A DNA stretch of 64,000 nucleotides, taken from positions 310,001 through 374,000 of the forward strand of contig JAIVFI010000024.1 of the NCBI GenBank assembly GCA_025558095.1. The letters are read 5' to 3'. Each line of letters opens with the position of its first letter. Position 1 is the stretch's first letter. This document shows positions 43,867 to 56,007 of this stretch, in pieces. The notes beneath the pieces were generated by a model. That model made no database searches, was not told the origin of the DNA, and saw only the letters and a program-made list of their open reading frames with translations. Both the position numbers and the translations under genes were made by a program. Source of the DNA: Hyaloraphidium curvatum (lineage: Eukaryota; Monoblepharomycota; Hyaloraphidiomycetes; Hyaloraphidiales; Hyaloraphidiaceae).

Positions 43867-46442
43867 CTAGAGCTTTGCTGAGCTCGCGGAAGTGGTCGAT
43901 CCGGCGTAGCTGGACCCGCTGGCGCCTTCCGTGGCAAACAGCTTCGGTGACTTCCTTGGCAGCCGGCCGAGGGCAACCTGACCAGAACCATGAATACGAG
44001 CTGAACGAGTCAGGGAATAGAGACACACCTCGGGCGGAACGGTGTCGCTGCCGAGGCCTGACACGGCGTTCCTGATCTCCGCGGGCACCTTGCAAGGGTC
44101 CGGCAAGCTGAAGTACCCCTGCGAACGCGTGTGAGATGGGAACGCCGCAGCAGAACAACGTGAGGAACGAACTAGCACGAAGTCGGCTTGCGAATAGCCG
44201 ATGAGTTCCTGCAGATCCTCTGGCAGGTCTTTCGCATACTCGGGGGGGCACGAGAGGTACTGGTTCTGCGGCTTCGGGTCAGAGAAACGCTCCGGCGGCC
44301 CAGATCTAGAGCGAACCTCCTCCTGCTTGAGCCAACCGAGACTGCAAATTGGAAAGTCAGCAACAGGATCCGGTAGAAGTCTGACCGCCACCCACGAGTA
44401 ATCGCAGTTCATGCCGATGCGAACTTCGTTGCTCCGGTTCGCACCTCCACTGTGAATGACCGAGCCCTGCAAGAAAGTTTCAGCCGAGTGCGTGCAGCAA
44501 TGAAGCAAGCGACCCACAGTGTAGATGAGTACGCTGCCCTTCTCCATTTCGGCGAACCCGATCTCCTCCGGCTTGGGCACGCGGTCGTACGACTCCCACG
44601 TGTTAGAGCCAGGGACCACACGCGTCGCCCCGTTCTCCCGGGTGAAGCGCGTCATGGCCCAGATGACGTTGAGCTCCGGCTCCATCTCCCTTGAGAGCCA
44701 GTTGCCCCAAACGTTCCGGTCGCGGTGAAGCTGCTGCGCTTTTTCTCCAGGACCGATCGCGATGAGCTGGGTCAGGTGCAGTTGCTACAAGGGTTCAAGT
44801 GAGCAAGCTTGCGACCAAGAACGAGACTCCACTCACGTATTTCTTGCAGCTCTTGAGGAGGACGCTGTCGCAGGCCTCGAGGACGCTCTTGTGCCTGACA
44901 AAGTCCCTCGCCGTCTTCGACCTCGCCACCAGCGCACCCGTTCGCTGCGTGCGGAAGCCCGAAAAGGAGTCGGCGCCGCCGGAAGTGCGGTTCAAGTACG
45001 GTCGACATTCGTCAAGAAGCTGGTCGACCATCTTGGGAGACATGGCGTTGGCGACGATCACGGCACCATCGCGGGCGAGGATTGCTGCGATCTCTGCCTT
45101 GGAAGCCGTCGGGCGCAAAGTAACGAGCTTGGCTTCCTTGCCTGGCTCCGGCTCGATGGCCTCAAAAGCGGCAAAGGCGCTGACAGTGGGTCGTGCCGCG
45201 GCAGAGGCGTTGTTCTGGCCCGCCAGGCTGTTGGGAGCGATCTTCTTGATGCGCCTGGGAGGGCGGCCGAGCGCGTACTCGGCTGGAAGAGCGTCCGTAA
45301 AGGTGCCGGTGAGGTTGGCCGACTTTGGCAGTAGAGGTGCCTTGTCCGGGTCGGGGAACGAGAAGTAGTTCTGAAAACCGAAGGGTTACGAACTTCCACC
45401 AAGCACCAAAGAGACACGAGAAACTTGCACATGTGTAATCTGTCATAGTATACGATATGAGCTGCAGGGACAGTGTCAGCGTGAGCGAAGTGAAGGGAAT
45501 GGGAAGCCGAGTCAGCGTGAGCTCCAAGGACAAGGTTCATAGTCATACCTCTTGCACTTCCGGACGAAGGTTCTTGGCGTATTCAGGAGGAACGCTCAGG
45601 AACTGAAGGTTTCGAGCGTAAGAGTGGACGGGTGACAGGAGAAAAGACAAACGGCCTGCCTGGTTCTCTTCCTGCCGAAGCCACGCCAACGAGTAGTCGA
45701 CATTGAACCCAATACGAGACATGTTGCTCTCGTTCTTGCCGCCCGAGTGAATCACGCTTCCGGTATCTGTCTCCAAGGTCACCGGAGCCAATGCAGCGCA
45801 CAAGAACCCCGATACTCACAGAACAGCACGCTGCCCTTGGGCATCTCCGCGTAGGCGATCTCCTCCTCTTTCGCTTCGCGGTCCCAGTCTTCCCACTTCT
45901 GACTTCCAGGAACCACCCTCGTGGCACCGTTCTCCTTCGTGAAGTCCGTCAGAGCCCACATCATGTTGAGCTCCGGCTCTAACCCGCGCAGGTACGACCC
46001 CCAGACCAGCCTGTCGCGGTGCAGGTATTGGGCTCCCTGACCGGGATTGATCTTGATGAGCTGCGTGAGGTGCAGCTGGAACCGCACGCAGTATGGCCCC
46101 AGGACTTGCTCGCAGGCCTCGAGCACGAGCGGGTGTGCGACAAAGTCGCTGGCGGCCTTGGTGCGGGAGAGGAGGGCGCCGATGCGCTGGGTCTGGAACC
46201 CGGAGAACTGTGCGGCCACGACAGTGAGTTCCTCGGCCAGTTTCAGGTAATCCTGCAAGAAAGCCGACCGAATTGGAGCCAGGCGCAGCGCTGTCGAGGT
46301 ACGGCGCCGACTCGGTGAGGAGCGTGTCGACCAGTGACTCGGGGACGAGCCGCGAGACGATGCAGGCTCCGTCACGCTCCAGCGCCGCGCACACGTCGGC
46401 AACCGACGCCGTGGCCGGCAGCGTCTGCAGCTTTGGTGCCAT
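43867..46442 (-). CDS. Fused double-domain phytanoyl-CoA dioxygenase (PhyH-PhyH)
   Basis: Predicted Fe(II)/2-oxoglutarate oxygenase with two complete PhyH domains in one chain. Twelve exons (46442-46269, 46207-45820, 45766-45660, 45602-45549, 45461-45429, 45370-44837, 44784-44518, 44466-44396, 44341-44317, 44265-44179, 44118-44029, 43977-43867) give 646 residues. Domain 1 has FSGFQTQRIGALLSR, the HxD pair in YLHRDRLVW (His121, Asp123), GATRVVPGS and distal His194 in GSVIHSGGKN. Domain 2 repeats this: FSGFRTQRTGALVAR, His450/Asp452 in QLHRDRNVW, GATRVVPGS, His524 in GSVIHSGGAN. The single exon 45370-44837 runs from the end of domain 1 (NYFSFPDPDKAP) through a linker into domain 2 (AAILARDGAVIV) with no stop and no Met before domain 2's core. 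Two introns look GC-AG. Substrate unknown; PhyH enzymes hydroxylate lipids or secondary metabolites. Confidence 0.85.
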
Positions 46443-46869
46443 CTCGACGGAAGAAACGGCGCCGGTCGGCCTTCGTGGGATTCACGCGGGCGGCCTCTAT
46501 CTGCCTGGCTCAACGGCGGAACGGAGGCAACGGGCGGGAGACATCATCATTCACAATTTTCCGGCGAAGCCTCCATCCCGCTATGCAGGTGCCATTCGGC
46601 CATATATCTACTATAGAGTTGCTCGACAGATATGTTTTCCGGGAGTCCGAACGAATGCTTGGACTTTCGGGGGACCTGGACCTGCGCAGGACTCGGATGG
46701 GGCGTCTTTGCGGGTATCAGATGTCTATTCATTGCTATCGTACAGATGCGTCTGGGTATCGTTCGAGTCCGTCGGCTTCACCCCTTGTCCCGAACGCACG
46801 GTCCGGGGGTGGCCAGTCCCCGGACAGCGCGACCGAAGCAGGAGATCCGCCGCCGTTCTCCTTACCTGC
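46443..46869. other. Spacer and 3' flank between the dioxygenase and the right gene copy
   Basis: The first 243 bp are unique and should hold the dioxygenase promoter; an AT-rich ATATATCTACTATAG at about 46601 is a TATA candidate. From 46686 the right inverted-repeat arm begins with the 3' flank of the duplicated gene. Nothing else is recognised. Confidence 0.45.
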
Positions 46870-49050
46870 TTACCTCGAGCCGCGCCGCCCCAGCTTCAGC
46901 CTGTCGAAAAGCTTCCGGTACCACATGCGCGGCTTGACCTCGGGCTCGGGCGCCTGTGGGGCGTCCGCGCGGAGTGGATGCGAGTCCGAGATCGGGCTCG
47001 CACCCAAGTCCTCCGCCACGGGCTCCACCGCGGGCAACTCCTCGACCTCGGGTAGCGGCGAGTAGTGCCACTCCTCGGGCTGCGGCTGGGGGTCGGCGGC
47101 CTTGACCTCCTCCGCCTCGACCTCCTCGACCGTCACCTCCTCCGCCTCGACCTCCACCACCTCGAGCTGCACCTCCAGCTCCACCTCCTGCACCTCCAAC
47201 TCCATCTCCTGCGCCTCCACCTCCTCCTCCGCCGCTGCCTCGACGTCGACCGCGGCCTGCTCCTCAATAAAGCCGCCCTCGGGAGCCTCCGCGACCATGG
47301 GCACGTCGCCGTCGAGGTCCTTGGGCGGCTCGGCAGCCGGAGCCTCCGCCGCGGCGATCGGCTCCGGTTCTGGCTCCGGCCGCTCGTCGACGCGCTCGGG
47401 GGAAGGATCCGGAAGCAGGAACGCCGGCCCGCTGAGCGGCGTGCCCTTGGGCCCCCGCGGGATCACCGCGAGCGCGTTGGGGGAACATGCGTCCACCCTG
47501 ACGGCGTTCTGGATCGCCTTCCAGTAGAGCTCCGTGTCCCACCTGCCTTCCTGGCTCCACGCCGAAAGCGAGGCGAAGGAGGGAAGCTGAACCGGGACCG
47601 TGCAGCCCAGGTGGTAGTCGTCGAGGTCGACGCGCGGCGGCCACCGCTGCAGGTAGGTGCTGCGGTGGCCGTAGTTGTTCATGTCGTACGACTCCAGGTA
47701 GAGCTCGCGGCCGCGGCGGTCCAGTTCCCGGCTCACCGCCAGCTCCGCAAAGGGCACGGGCTGGTTGGGGCGAGGGAACCGGGCGTCGACGGCGGCGGGG
47801 ACCACCATCGGCGCCGGCGGCGGCGGGGACGAGACGGTCGCCGGGGCGGCGCGCTCGGGCGCATTGGCTGCGAGCAGCGCGGCGGCGGGGGCGGGGGGCG
47901 GCGGGGCGGTCCCGTGGACGGCGCCGACGAGCAGGTGCTCGGCGACCGCATCCATGGCCTCGCCCCAGGAAAGGCCATCCACGCCGGGAAACTCACCGAT
48001 CGGTAAATGCCCCGGTTGGACGAGTGCGGCGGCGGAGGGGGAGGGCGCGGCGGCGGCGGCGGCGGGCACGCAGCGGCGGGCACCGGTACCGGCGGGGACG
48101 GGCCCCGACGGCACGCGGCGCGCGCGGCGGGCGGCGACGCCGGCGGCGAGACAGAGAAGCAGCATGCTTCGTGCGCGGCGGTGTTGCGGCGGCGTACGAA
48201 GCGCGAACGGCAAACGGCCCCAACCGTGATTGGGGTGAAGTTTGCAGTGGCCAAACACAGCGCGCCCGCCGGCTGATATAGCCACAAACACGGAGGCTGG
48301 TGCTCAGCAATCCGGCCCCCGCCCTCAGCACGCACGCATCGCGGCGCCGGGAGGCCGGAGGGGCGTCGGCGGGCACCGGAGGGGTGCGAAGGTGTCGCCC
48401 GGCAAGGGCGGCGGTGTTTGGGCGCGGCGCGGGCCGGGAACGCGTGTGCGCCGATCCCCTCGCGGTCCCTCGAGGGATCCGCGGGATTCCCACGCCTTCT
48501 GACCATCCAGAGACGCGTTCCGCTTCAGAGGCACCCGGGATTCGTTGCCACGTGTCCCCGGCTCCCCGGACACCGGTGGGCAGCAGCCGCGGCGCCGGAA
48601 CGCCCAAAGTGCCAAAATCACGTGTCTCCAAAAGCTGCAGTCGCATCTGCCTCCATTTGGTGCGCTTTCCATCCGATCCGGAGGTTGCGGGAGCGGGTGG
48701 TCGCACGATGTTGACTTGACTTCGAATCTCGAACACCGATCTAACGAGCAGAAACCGGAAACGCGAAACTCCAAAAATAACGCGAACGCATGGTTTCCCA
48801 TGTTTTGGCCTCTCCCGTTATGCTCGAGCACGTCCGCGGCGCAAGTTCCGGCTCGGGGTAGCCCTCAAGTCGAGGAGCAGGGGGTCTCCATCCGGCGGCC
48901 CGGTTCCCGCCGGACTTCCCCAGCGGGAATCCGAGGCCGATCCAGATCTCCGTGCGCCGTCAATGGCAGTGCAGGGAGCACTCGTGCGCCCGATCGGAAT
49001 AGGCCAGCGACGAGAGCTCGGAAGGAATTCGAGGCCGTTTGCCTCTTCCT
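46686..49050. repeat. Right arm of the 2.37-kb inverted duplication
   Basis: Reverse complement of 41398-43765. The inner edge is 46686 and the axis of symmetry lies at about 45225, in the middle of the dioxygenase gene. Within the gene copy (46870-48165) only a handful of base differences are visible. In the outer kilobase there are many, for example around 48700-48720 and 48840-48900. The outer end stops about 60 bp before the start codon of the TOP3B-like gene, so that gene's upstream DNA is part of the duplicated block. Confidence 0.93.
46870..48165 (-). CDS. Unrecognised acidic coiled-coil protein, right copy of an inverted pair
   Basis: 431 residues from the ATG at 48165, with the same architecture as the left-arm copy: a possible short signal sequence, Pro/Ala-rich stretch, a globular-looking middle with YDMNNYGHRSTYLQRW, Glu/Val repeats and a basic C terminus. 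The differences from the left copy are Ile for Val in GGFIEEQ, Ala for Val in RADAPQAP and Glu for Asp in PEPEVKP. Both copies are intact, and near-absence of silent changes indicates recent duplication or ongoing gene conversion. The TATA-like element and 5' region are also duplicated, so both copies could be expressed. Function not assigned. Confidence 0.68.
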   Translation of the reverse strand: MLLLCLAAGVAARRARRVPSGPVPAGTGARRCVPAAAAAAPSPSAAALVQPGHLPIGEFPGVDGLSWGEAMDAVAEHLLVGAVHGTAPPPPAPAAALLAANAPERAAPATVSSPPPPAPMVVPAAVDARFPRPNQPVPFAELAVSRELDRRGRELYLESYDMNNYGHRSTYLQRWPPRVDLDDYHLGCTVPVQLPSFASLSAWSQEGRWDTELYWKAIQNAVRVDACSPNALAVIPRGPKGTPLSGPAFLLPDPSPERVDERPEPEPEPIAAAEAPAAEPPKDLDGDVPMVAEAPEGGFIEEQAAVDVEAAAEEEVEAQEMELEVQEVELEVQLEVVEVEAEEVTVEEVEAEEVKAADPQPQPEEWHYSPLPEVEELPAVEPVAEDLGASPISDSHPLRADAPQAPEPEVKPRMWYRKLFDRLKLGRRGSR

Positions 49051-49108
49051 TCGGCGATCTCGTTCCGACGCGATCACAAACAGTGCGTCGGTGCTGATCA
49101 ACTCCGCG
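48166..49108. other. Outer half of the right arm and 5' flank of the TOP3B-like gene
   Basis: Duplicated DNA up to about 49050, then about 58 bp unique to the topoisomerase leader. A minus-strand TATA-like CTGATATAG is at about 48275. The long plus-strand frame that enters this region is continuous with the topoisomerase frame, but the sequence before the ATG at 49109 shows no conserved protein and is mostly the repeat arm, so I do not include it in the gene. Confidence 0.5.
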
Positions 49109-52100
49109 ATGGACGGCCCGGGCGGACCTCCGCCCAGCAATGCTCCCCGCCAGCATCGTGGCCGTGGCGGGCGGGGCGGTGCGCGCGGGCGAGGCGCCCC
49201 GGGGGTCGACGCCGCGCGTCCTTCGCAGCCCGCGGCCGGCGCGTCTCCACCCGCTCGCGCCCACGACAGCCGCGGGGCCCGGGGCGGACGCGCGCGTGAG
49301 GACCGCGGCAACCACGGAGACGGCGGGAGTCGTGGTCGTGGAGACGGTGGACGCGGCGGACGCGGCGGACGTGGAGGCAGAGGAGCGCGATCGGGGCGCG
49401 GGAGAGGCGCTGGGCCGGGCAACGCGTCGGTGCCGGAGCACACCGCGGGAACCGTGGCCGGCAGCGCGGTGGACATTGGGGCCGGCACCCCTTTGGACGG
49501 GAGTGCGGCAGCGGCGCCGTTGCCTGCCGCGCCCACCGCTCCTTCCGCTCCTGCGCAACCGTCAGCGCCTTTCAGCAGCTTCGCGCTCGATCTGCTCGAG
49601 TCAATGCCGCGGTTGCCTCCCGGTCAGACTCTCCTTGGACACGCGGCCGCCGTGGCGCGCAGGGCGGGAGGGCCGCCGCTGAACGTTCTCATGGTAGCCG
49701 AGAAACCGAGCGTGGCAGAAGCCATTGCCGTTGCACTCAGCGGTGGCACACACTCCTCGGTCCGATCGGCGACCCCCGTTCACACCTTCCAATCTTCTTT
49801 CCTGGACCGACCCGCGACCGTGCACGTCACGGCCGTTGCTGGCCATCTATTCTCGGTCGACTTCCCCGCGGCCTTCAACAACTGGAACGTCGTCGATCCC
49901 CTGACCTTGTTCGAATGCCCGACGGAGCGCGTGGAACAGCGCCGCGGCGGGATCGCGAACCACATCAAGGAATCCGCGAAGGGCATGGACGCCCTGGTTC
50001 TCTGGCTCGACGGCGACAGGGAAGGGGAGAACATTGCTTTCCAAGTCTGGAAAGTCGCCCGTTCCGGTCTCAAGCAGTCCCGACTGGGCGCGTTTTCGGT
50101 CTTTCGTTCTCGCTTCAGCGCCTTGACGGCGCAAGAGATCCGCACCGCTTTCCGGACGCTGGAGCTGCCCAACCCGAACCTTGCCCTCGCCGTCGACGTC
50201 CGGCAAGAGATCGATCTGCGTATCGGCTGCGCCTTCACGCGCTTCCAGACCAAGTACTTCCAGGGTTCGACCGTGTGCCAAAGCATTCTTGATTCCCGTC
50301 TAACCGGTGCTTCCGCAGGAAGATACGGCAACCTCAACAGCGCCACCATCAGCTTCGGGCCATGCCAGACTCCGACCCTGGCCCTGTGCGTGCAGCGGCA
50401 TGATGAGATCCTTTCCTTTGTCTCCGAACCCTTCTGGACTCTTGTTGCCCGCGTCGACGCGGGACGGACCTTGATTGTGCGCGGCCGCCGGTTCGTCGAT
50501 GATCGGACAAAGGCGGACCGCTGCCTCGCTGCGCTCAAGGGCGTCCGCAAAGCCGTGATCACCTCGGTTGCCCCCAAGACGAAGAGCCTTCCTCCGCCCG
50601 CGGCGCTCGACACCGTGCGCATGCTTCAGCTTGCTTCGTCGCTGCTCCATCTGTCGCCCCAGGACGCGATGCGCGCGGCCGAGTCTCTGTACGTTTCCGG
50701 CTTCATCAGCTATCCACGCACGGAGACCAGCCGCTACCCCGCGTCATTCGACCTCGCCAGCACGCTCCGCGAGATCGCCAAGGGTGAGTACGAGCGCACG
50801 GCGCGATCCATCTTGGACTCTGCGCGGGGCAAGGTGGCCGCGCCCGACCGCGGCAAGGACAAGGGAGACCACCCTCCGATCACCCCCGTCCGATTTGCTG
50901 CCGAGGACGAGCTCTACGGCTCCGAACGGCGCGTGTACGACCTGGTCGTGCGCATGTTCCTGGGCAGCTTGATGGGACCATTGCGGTACGAACGGACTAC
51001 CGTCGTGGTGGATGCGGGCGGCGAGGAGCTGCGGGCTTCCGGGAGGCGCCTTGTGGACCGCGGCTGGGCGGCCGCGTGCCATTGGATCTGGAGCGAGGGC
51101 GGGAGGAACCAGGAGCACGACGTCGAGGGCGACGAGGGAGAGGTCGACGAGCTCGACGACGAAACGGAGGACGAGAGCGCGCTTCCGCCCGATCTCGCCG
51201 CAGGCAGAGAGTATGCGGTCGAATCCTTCTCGCTCCAGCAAGGCCAGACCAAGCCTCCGGGCTACCTGACGGAATCGCAGCTTCTGGGGGCCATGGAGCG
51301 GCGTGGAATTGGCACTGACGCTTCGATGAGCACGCACATTGCGAACATCGTGGACCGGAACTACGTCAGGGTCGGCGGAAACCGCCGCGAGGTGATCCCA
51401 ACCGAGCTTGGGATCGTCGTCATCCACGGATATGAGCGCATCGATCCGGATCTTGCGGCGACGACGCTGCGGAGCGCGATGGAGTCGGAGATCGGCAAGA
51501 TCGCGGACGGCGCGGTGCATTACACGCACGTGCTATCGGAGCAGCTGCGCCTCTACCGGGACAAGTTTCTCCGGTTCGTCGGCGGCATCGCCGGCATGGA
51601 CTCGCTATTCGAGGTTTCTTTCTCGTCGATCAACGACACCGGCAAGATCATGGGTCGCTGCGGGGCCTGCCGGCGGTATTTGAAGTGGTTGCCGCTGCGC
51701 CCGCAAAGGCTGCATTGTGCGACGTGCCAACGGACCTACGATTTGCCTCAGAACGGCGCGATAAAACTCTATCGGGAGCAGCAGTGTCCTCTCGTAAGTT
51801 TCCAACCCCGCGATGGATCGAGTGCTGGCTCACGCATTAGCTCTTTCCAAGGACGGGTTCGAGCTGGTCTACTTTTCAACAGGATCCACGGCACGCTCTT
51901 TTGTCTTGTGTCCGAAGTGCTACAACGAGCCGCCCGTCCCCGGCATCAAGGCGCCGATGCCATGCAGTCAGTGCACGATCGCCAAGTGCCCGCACTCTCT
52001 CGCCCGCACCGGCCTGTTCCCGTGCCCCAACGTTATCGGCGGTACCGGTTCGCGCGGCACCAGTGGGAGCAGCGGAGGCGTTGAAAGGCCGTGCGACGGC

Positions 52101-52580
52101 ACGGTGTGCTTGGATGGCACGAGCGCGCCGCGGTGGAAGCTGTCGTGCAACTCGAGCTCGTGCAATTTTGCGGCCATTTTCAGTGACTCGGTCCATGGCG
52201 TGGCCACTGTGGCCAGCGGAGTGCCGAGCATTGAGGAAGCGAATGCGGCCTCAGGTGTCTGCGAGACATGCGGAGCGGTGCTGATCAATATCAGGTTCGG
52301 CTCGAAAGCAGGCCGGGCGGACCTGGAATCGATTTGCGTCGTCTGCGACGAGGAGGACGTGGAAGGTGTGCTCGAGGCCAAGCTCGTGAGGATGGCGATG
52401 CTGCGGTCTCGAGGCCGGGGTCGAGGTCGTGGTCGGAGGGGACGTGGCAGAGGTCGAGGCGGTCACAGGAGGCAGGGGAGCGACGAAGGGCCGGCGTTCG
52501 CGGGCGCCGAGGGCAGGATGGTGCGGAAGGGAGACGGACCATCTCTCGGCGCATTCTTTGGGAAGCTGGACGGGTTCTAG
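49109..52580 (+). CDS. TOP3B: DNA/RNA topoisomerase III, TOP3B type, with RGG regions
   Basis: Type IA topoisomerase that passes single DNA or RNA strands through a transient 5'-phosphotyrosine break. Two exons (49109-51793, 51852-52580; intron donor GTAAGT) give 1,137 residues. An Arg/Gly-rich N terminus of about 100 residues precedes the Toprim domain (NVLMVAEKPSVAEAIAVALS, and LWLDGDREGENIAF with the metal-binding DxD-like acid). Then come the core with ISFGPCQTPTLALCVQRHDE, active-site Tyr535 in SGFISYPRTETSRYP, and GIGTDASMSTHI. C-terminal cysteine pairs (GRCGACRRYL, LCPKCYNEPP, CSQCTIAKCPH, CETCGAV) form zinc ribbons, and an RG-rich run (GRGRGRGRRGRGRGRGG) follows. TOP3B normally has its RGG box C-terminal; here both ends carry one. 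The start is the Met before DGPGG. Confidence 0.93.
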
Positions 52581-52667
52581 CACAGTAGTCTAATCCACGA
52601 TCGTGTGATTTGACAGCGTCGAAGTAGAATTGATGGTCCGCCCGTCCCACCGGAATCGGTAAACAGA

Positions 52668-53776
52668 ATGCCCCGCAAATCCGCAGAGGCGACCGCTCCT
52701 GAGGTCGACGATGAAGAGGATATCTACGCCGTCTTTGGCGTCGAGAAGACGGCGTCTGCGGAGGACATAAAGAAGGCCTACCGCCGACTCGCTCTGAAGT
52801 GCGACCGGGTTCTCCGCGAGTCCTTCAAGCGCTATTCTGACAAATGGGCACCTGCCACCGGCAGACTGCATCCGGACAAGATTGCTGCGGAGGCCACCGA
52901 GGCTGAACGGGCCGAGCAGACGGCGCAGTTCCAACGGCTCGCCCTTTACTACGCGATCCTGACCGACGAGGCCAAGCGCGCTCGCTACGACGGTGGGCGA
53001 ATGGAATTTGACGGCTTAAACCACATTCTGACGCGGTCCGTCTTTCTGCAGCCACCGGCTCGGTTTCCGAGGCATCCTCGTCGATCCTCGACGGCCTGGC
53101 GGCCTCGGGGAAGGAATGGGACGCCTACTTCAGCGAGCTCTATTCGGGCATTGTTTCCGCGGAAAAGATCGACGAGTTTGCCGCACAGTACCGGAGTTCC
53201 GACGAGGAGCGGGCAGATCTCAAGGCGTGCTACGAAGAGTTCGAGGGAGACATGGACGCCATCATGGTCAGTTCCGCAGCAGATCTGTTGCAATCATTCA
53301 TGAGGAGCTGACATTTGATTCGCATCATTCAGGAGTCCATGATCTTGGCCGATATCGAGAACGAGCCCCGCCTCCGAGCAATCATCGAGACGATGCTGGC
53401 AACCGGGGAGCTCAAATCGACGCCCGCGTGGAAAAAGACCACGTCGAAAGCGGCCGTAAAGAAGCGCATAAAGGAGGCTCAATCAGAGGCCAAGGAAGCC
53501 GAGGAACTCGCGAAGGAGCTGGGCATACACGAGAAGCTCGGCAAAGGCGGCTCGAAGGAGAACGGGGAGGACGCTCTGCGCGCTCTGATGCTCGCCAACT
53601 CGCAAAGGAGGATGGACTCGCTCATCCAGAGCATCGAAGCAAAGTATGCCCCCCCTGCGAAGGGCAAGGCTGGGAAGGGCGGGAAGGCAAAGAGAGGCAA
53701 GGAGCCCGAAGAAGAGGACTGGGTGTCGGAAGAAGAGGAACCGGCGCCAAAGAAGACGAAAGCTAAGGCGAGGTGA
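52668..53776 (+). CDS. DNAJC9: DnaJ-family co-chaperone, DNAJC9 type
   Basis: J-domain protein; human DNAJC9 is a dual histone H3-H4 and Hsp70 co-chaperone. Four exons (52668-52798, 52865-52992, 53052-53266, 53333-53776) give 305 residues. The J domain runs from DIYAVFGVEKTASAEDIKKA through LALKL|HPDKI, with the HPD motif just after intron 1, to LTDEAKRARYD|ATGSV. The downstream region matches the DNAJC9 pattern: WDAYFSELYSGIVSAEKIDE, FAAQYRSSDEERADL, FEGDMDAIM|ESMILADIEN and RLRAIIETMLATGELKS. The Lys-rich C-terminal helix ends KKTKAKAR. Introns are 59-66 bp. The gene lies 87 bp after the topoisomerase stop, on the same strand. Confidence 0.9.
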
Positions 53777-53922
53777 CCTTTGGAGATACCCAGCACGGAA
53801 AATGACTTTCTAGTTCGTGGTATTGTCGTTCTTTTGACATTGAATCGGCGTTCGCGCCGTCAAAGAGCGATACTTCCGTCACTCCATCCACCATGCCGCA
53901 GCAGCTCCCGCCCAATCCAATT

Positions 53923-55608
<1,686 letters not shown>

Positions 55609-56007
55609 CCCCGCCAGCGGACACCGTGGGTGTGTTCGCTGCCCGATCTAAGCCTTCCGGCTCGTCACGAGCGATCGCATCTCTTCTCTCGCTTCGCAGC
55701 CGCAAATCTCTCTCAAAATAAACGCCTAGTCTCTGCGATCTCTACATCCGCGAGGCCCTTTTTCTAGCATCTCGCCTGTTCCGACCCGAACCGTGAGTGC
55801 CGCCAGCGACACCATCTGTCCGTGCCAGCGCAAAAGTCGCTCCGCCCTTGGTCTCCTCCGCGTTCGAAAGCTGTACATTTTGGCCAATTTACAGGTGTGC
55901 GACAGAGGTGGTCGCTCTCCCGAAATAGTCCGCCCCGGCCACTGCGGGGTTTTGGAAAAAGTTCACACGCATGAAACCAAGAAGAAGCCCAGGCAGCAAC
56001 CGACCCG
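55609..56007. other. Intergenic, Rpt6 promoter region
   Basis: About 400 bp between the Rpt6 start and the 3' end of the glutamine-rich gene, both on the minus strand. Contains AAAATAAACG near 55715 and an AT-rich stretch near 55880. I looked for a proteasome-associated control element (GGTGGCAAA) and did not find a clear one. Nothing else is recognised. Confidence 0.4.

Noticed and set aside
44795-45368. A 189-codon plus-strand frame within the dioxygenase region
   Set aside because: The reverse strand of the same bases encodes the conserved PhyH linker and second-domain start, so the plus-strand frame is its shadow.
45162-46442. Reading the dioxygenase locus as two separate adjacent genes
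   Set aside because: No stop, promoter-like gap or initiator Met separates the domains; a single exon covers the end of one and the start of the next.
41398-49050. The inverted repeat as a DNA transposon or retroelement
   Set aside because: I found no transposase, integrase or reverse transcriptase, no short terminal repeats at the outer edges, and the outer ends fade gradually rather than stopping sharply.
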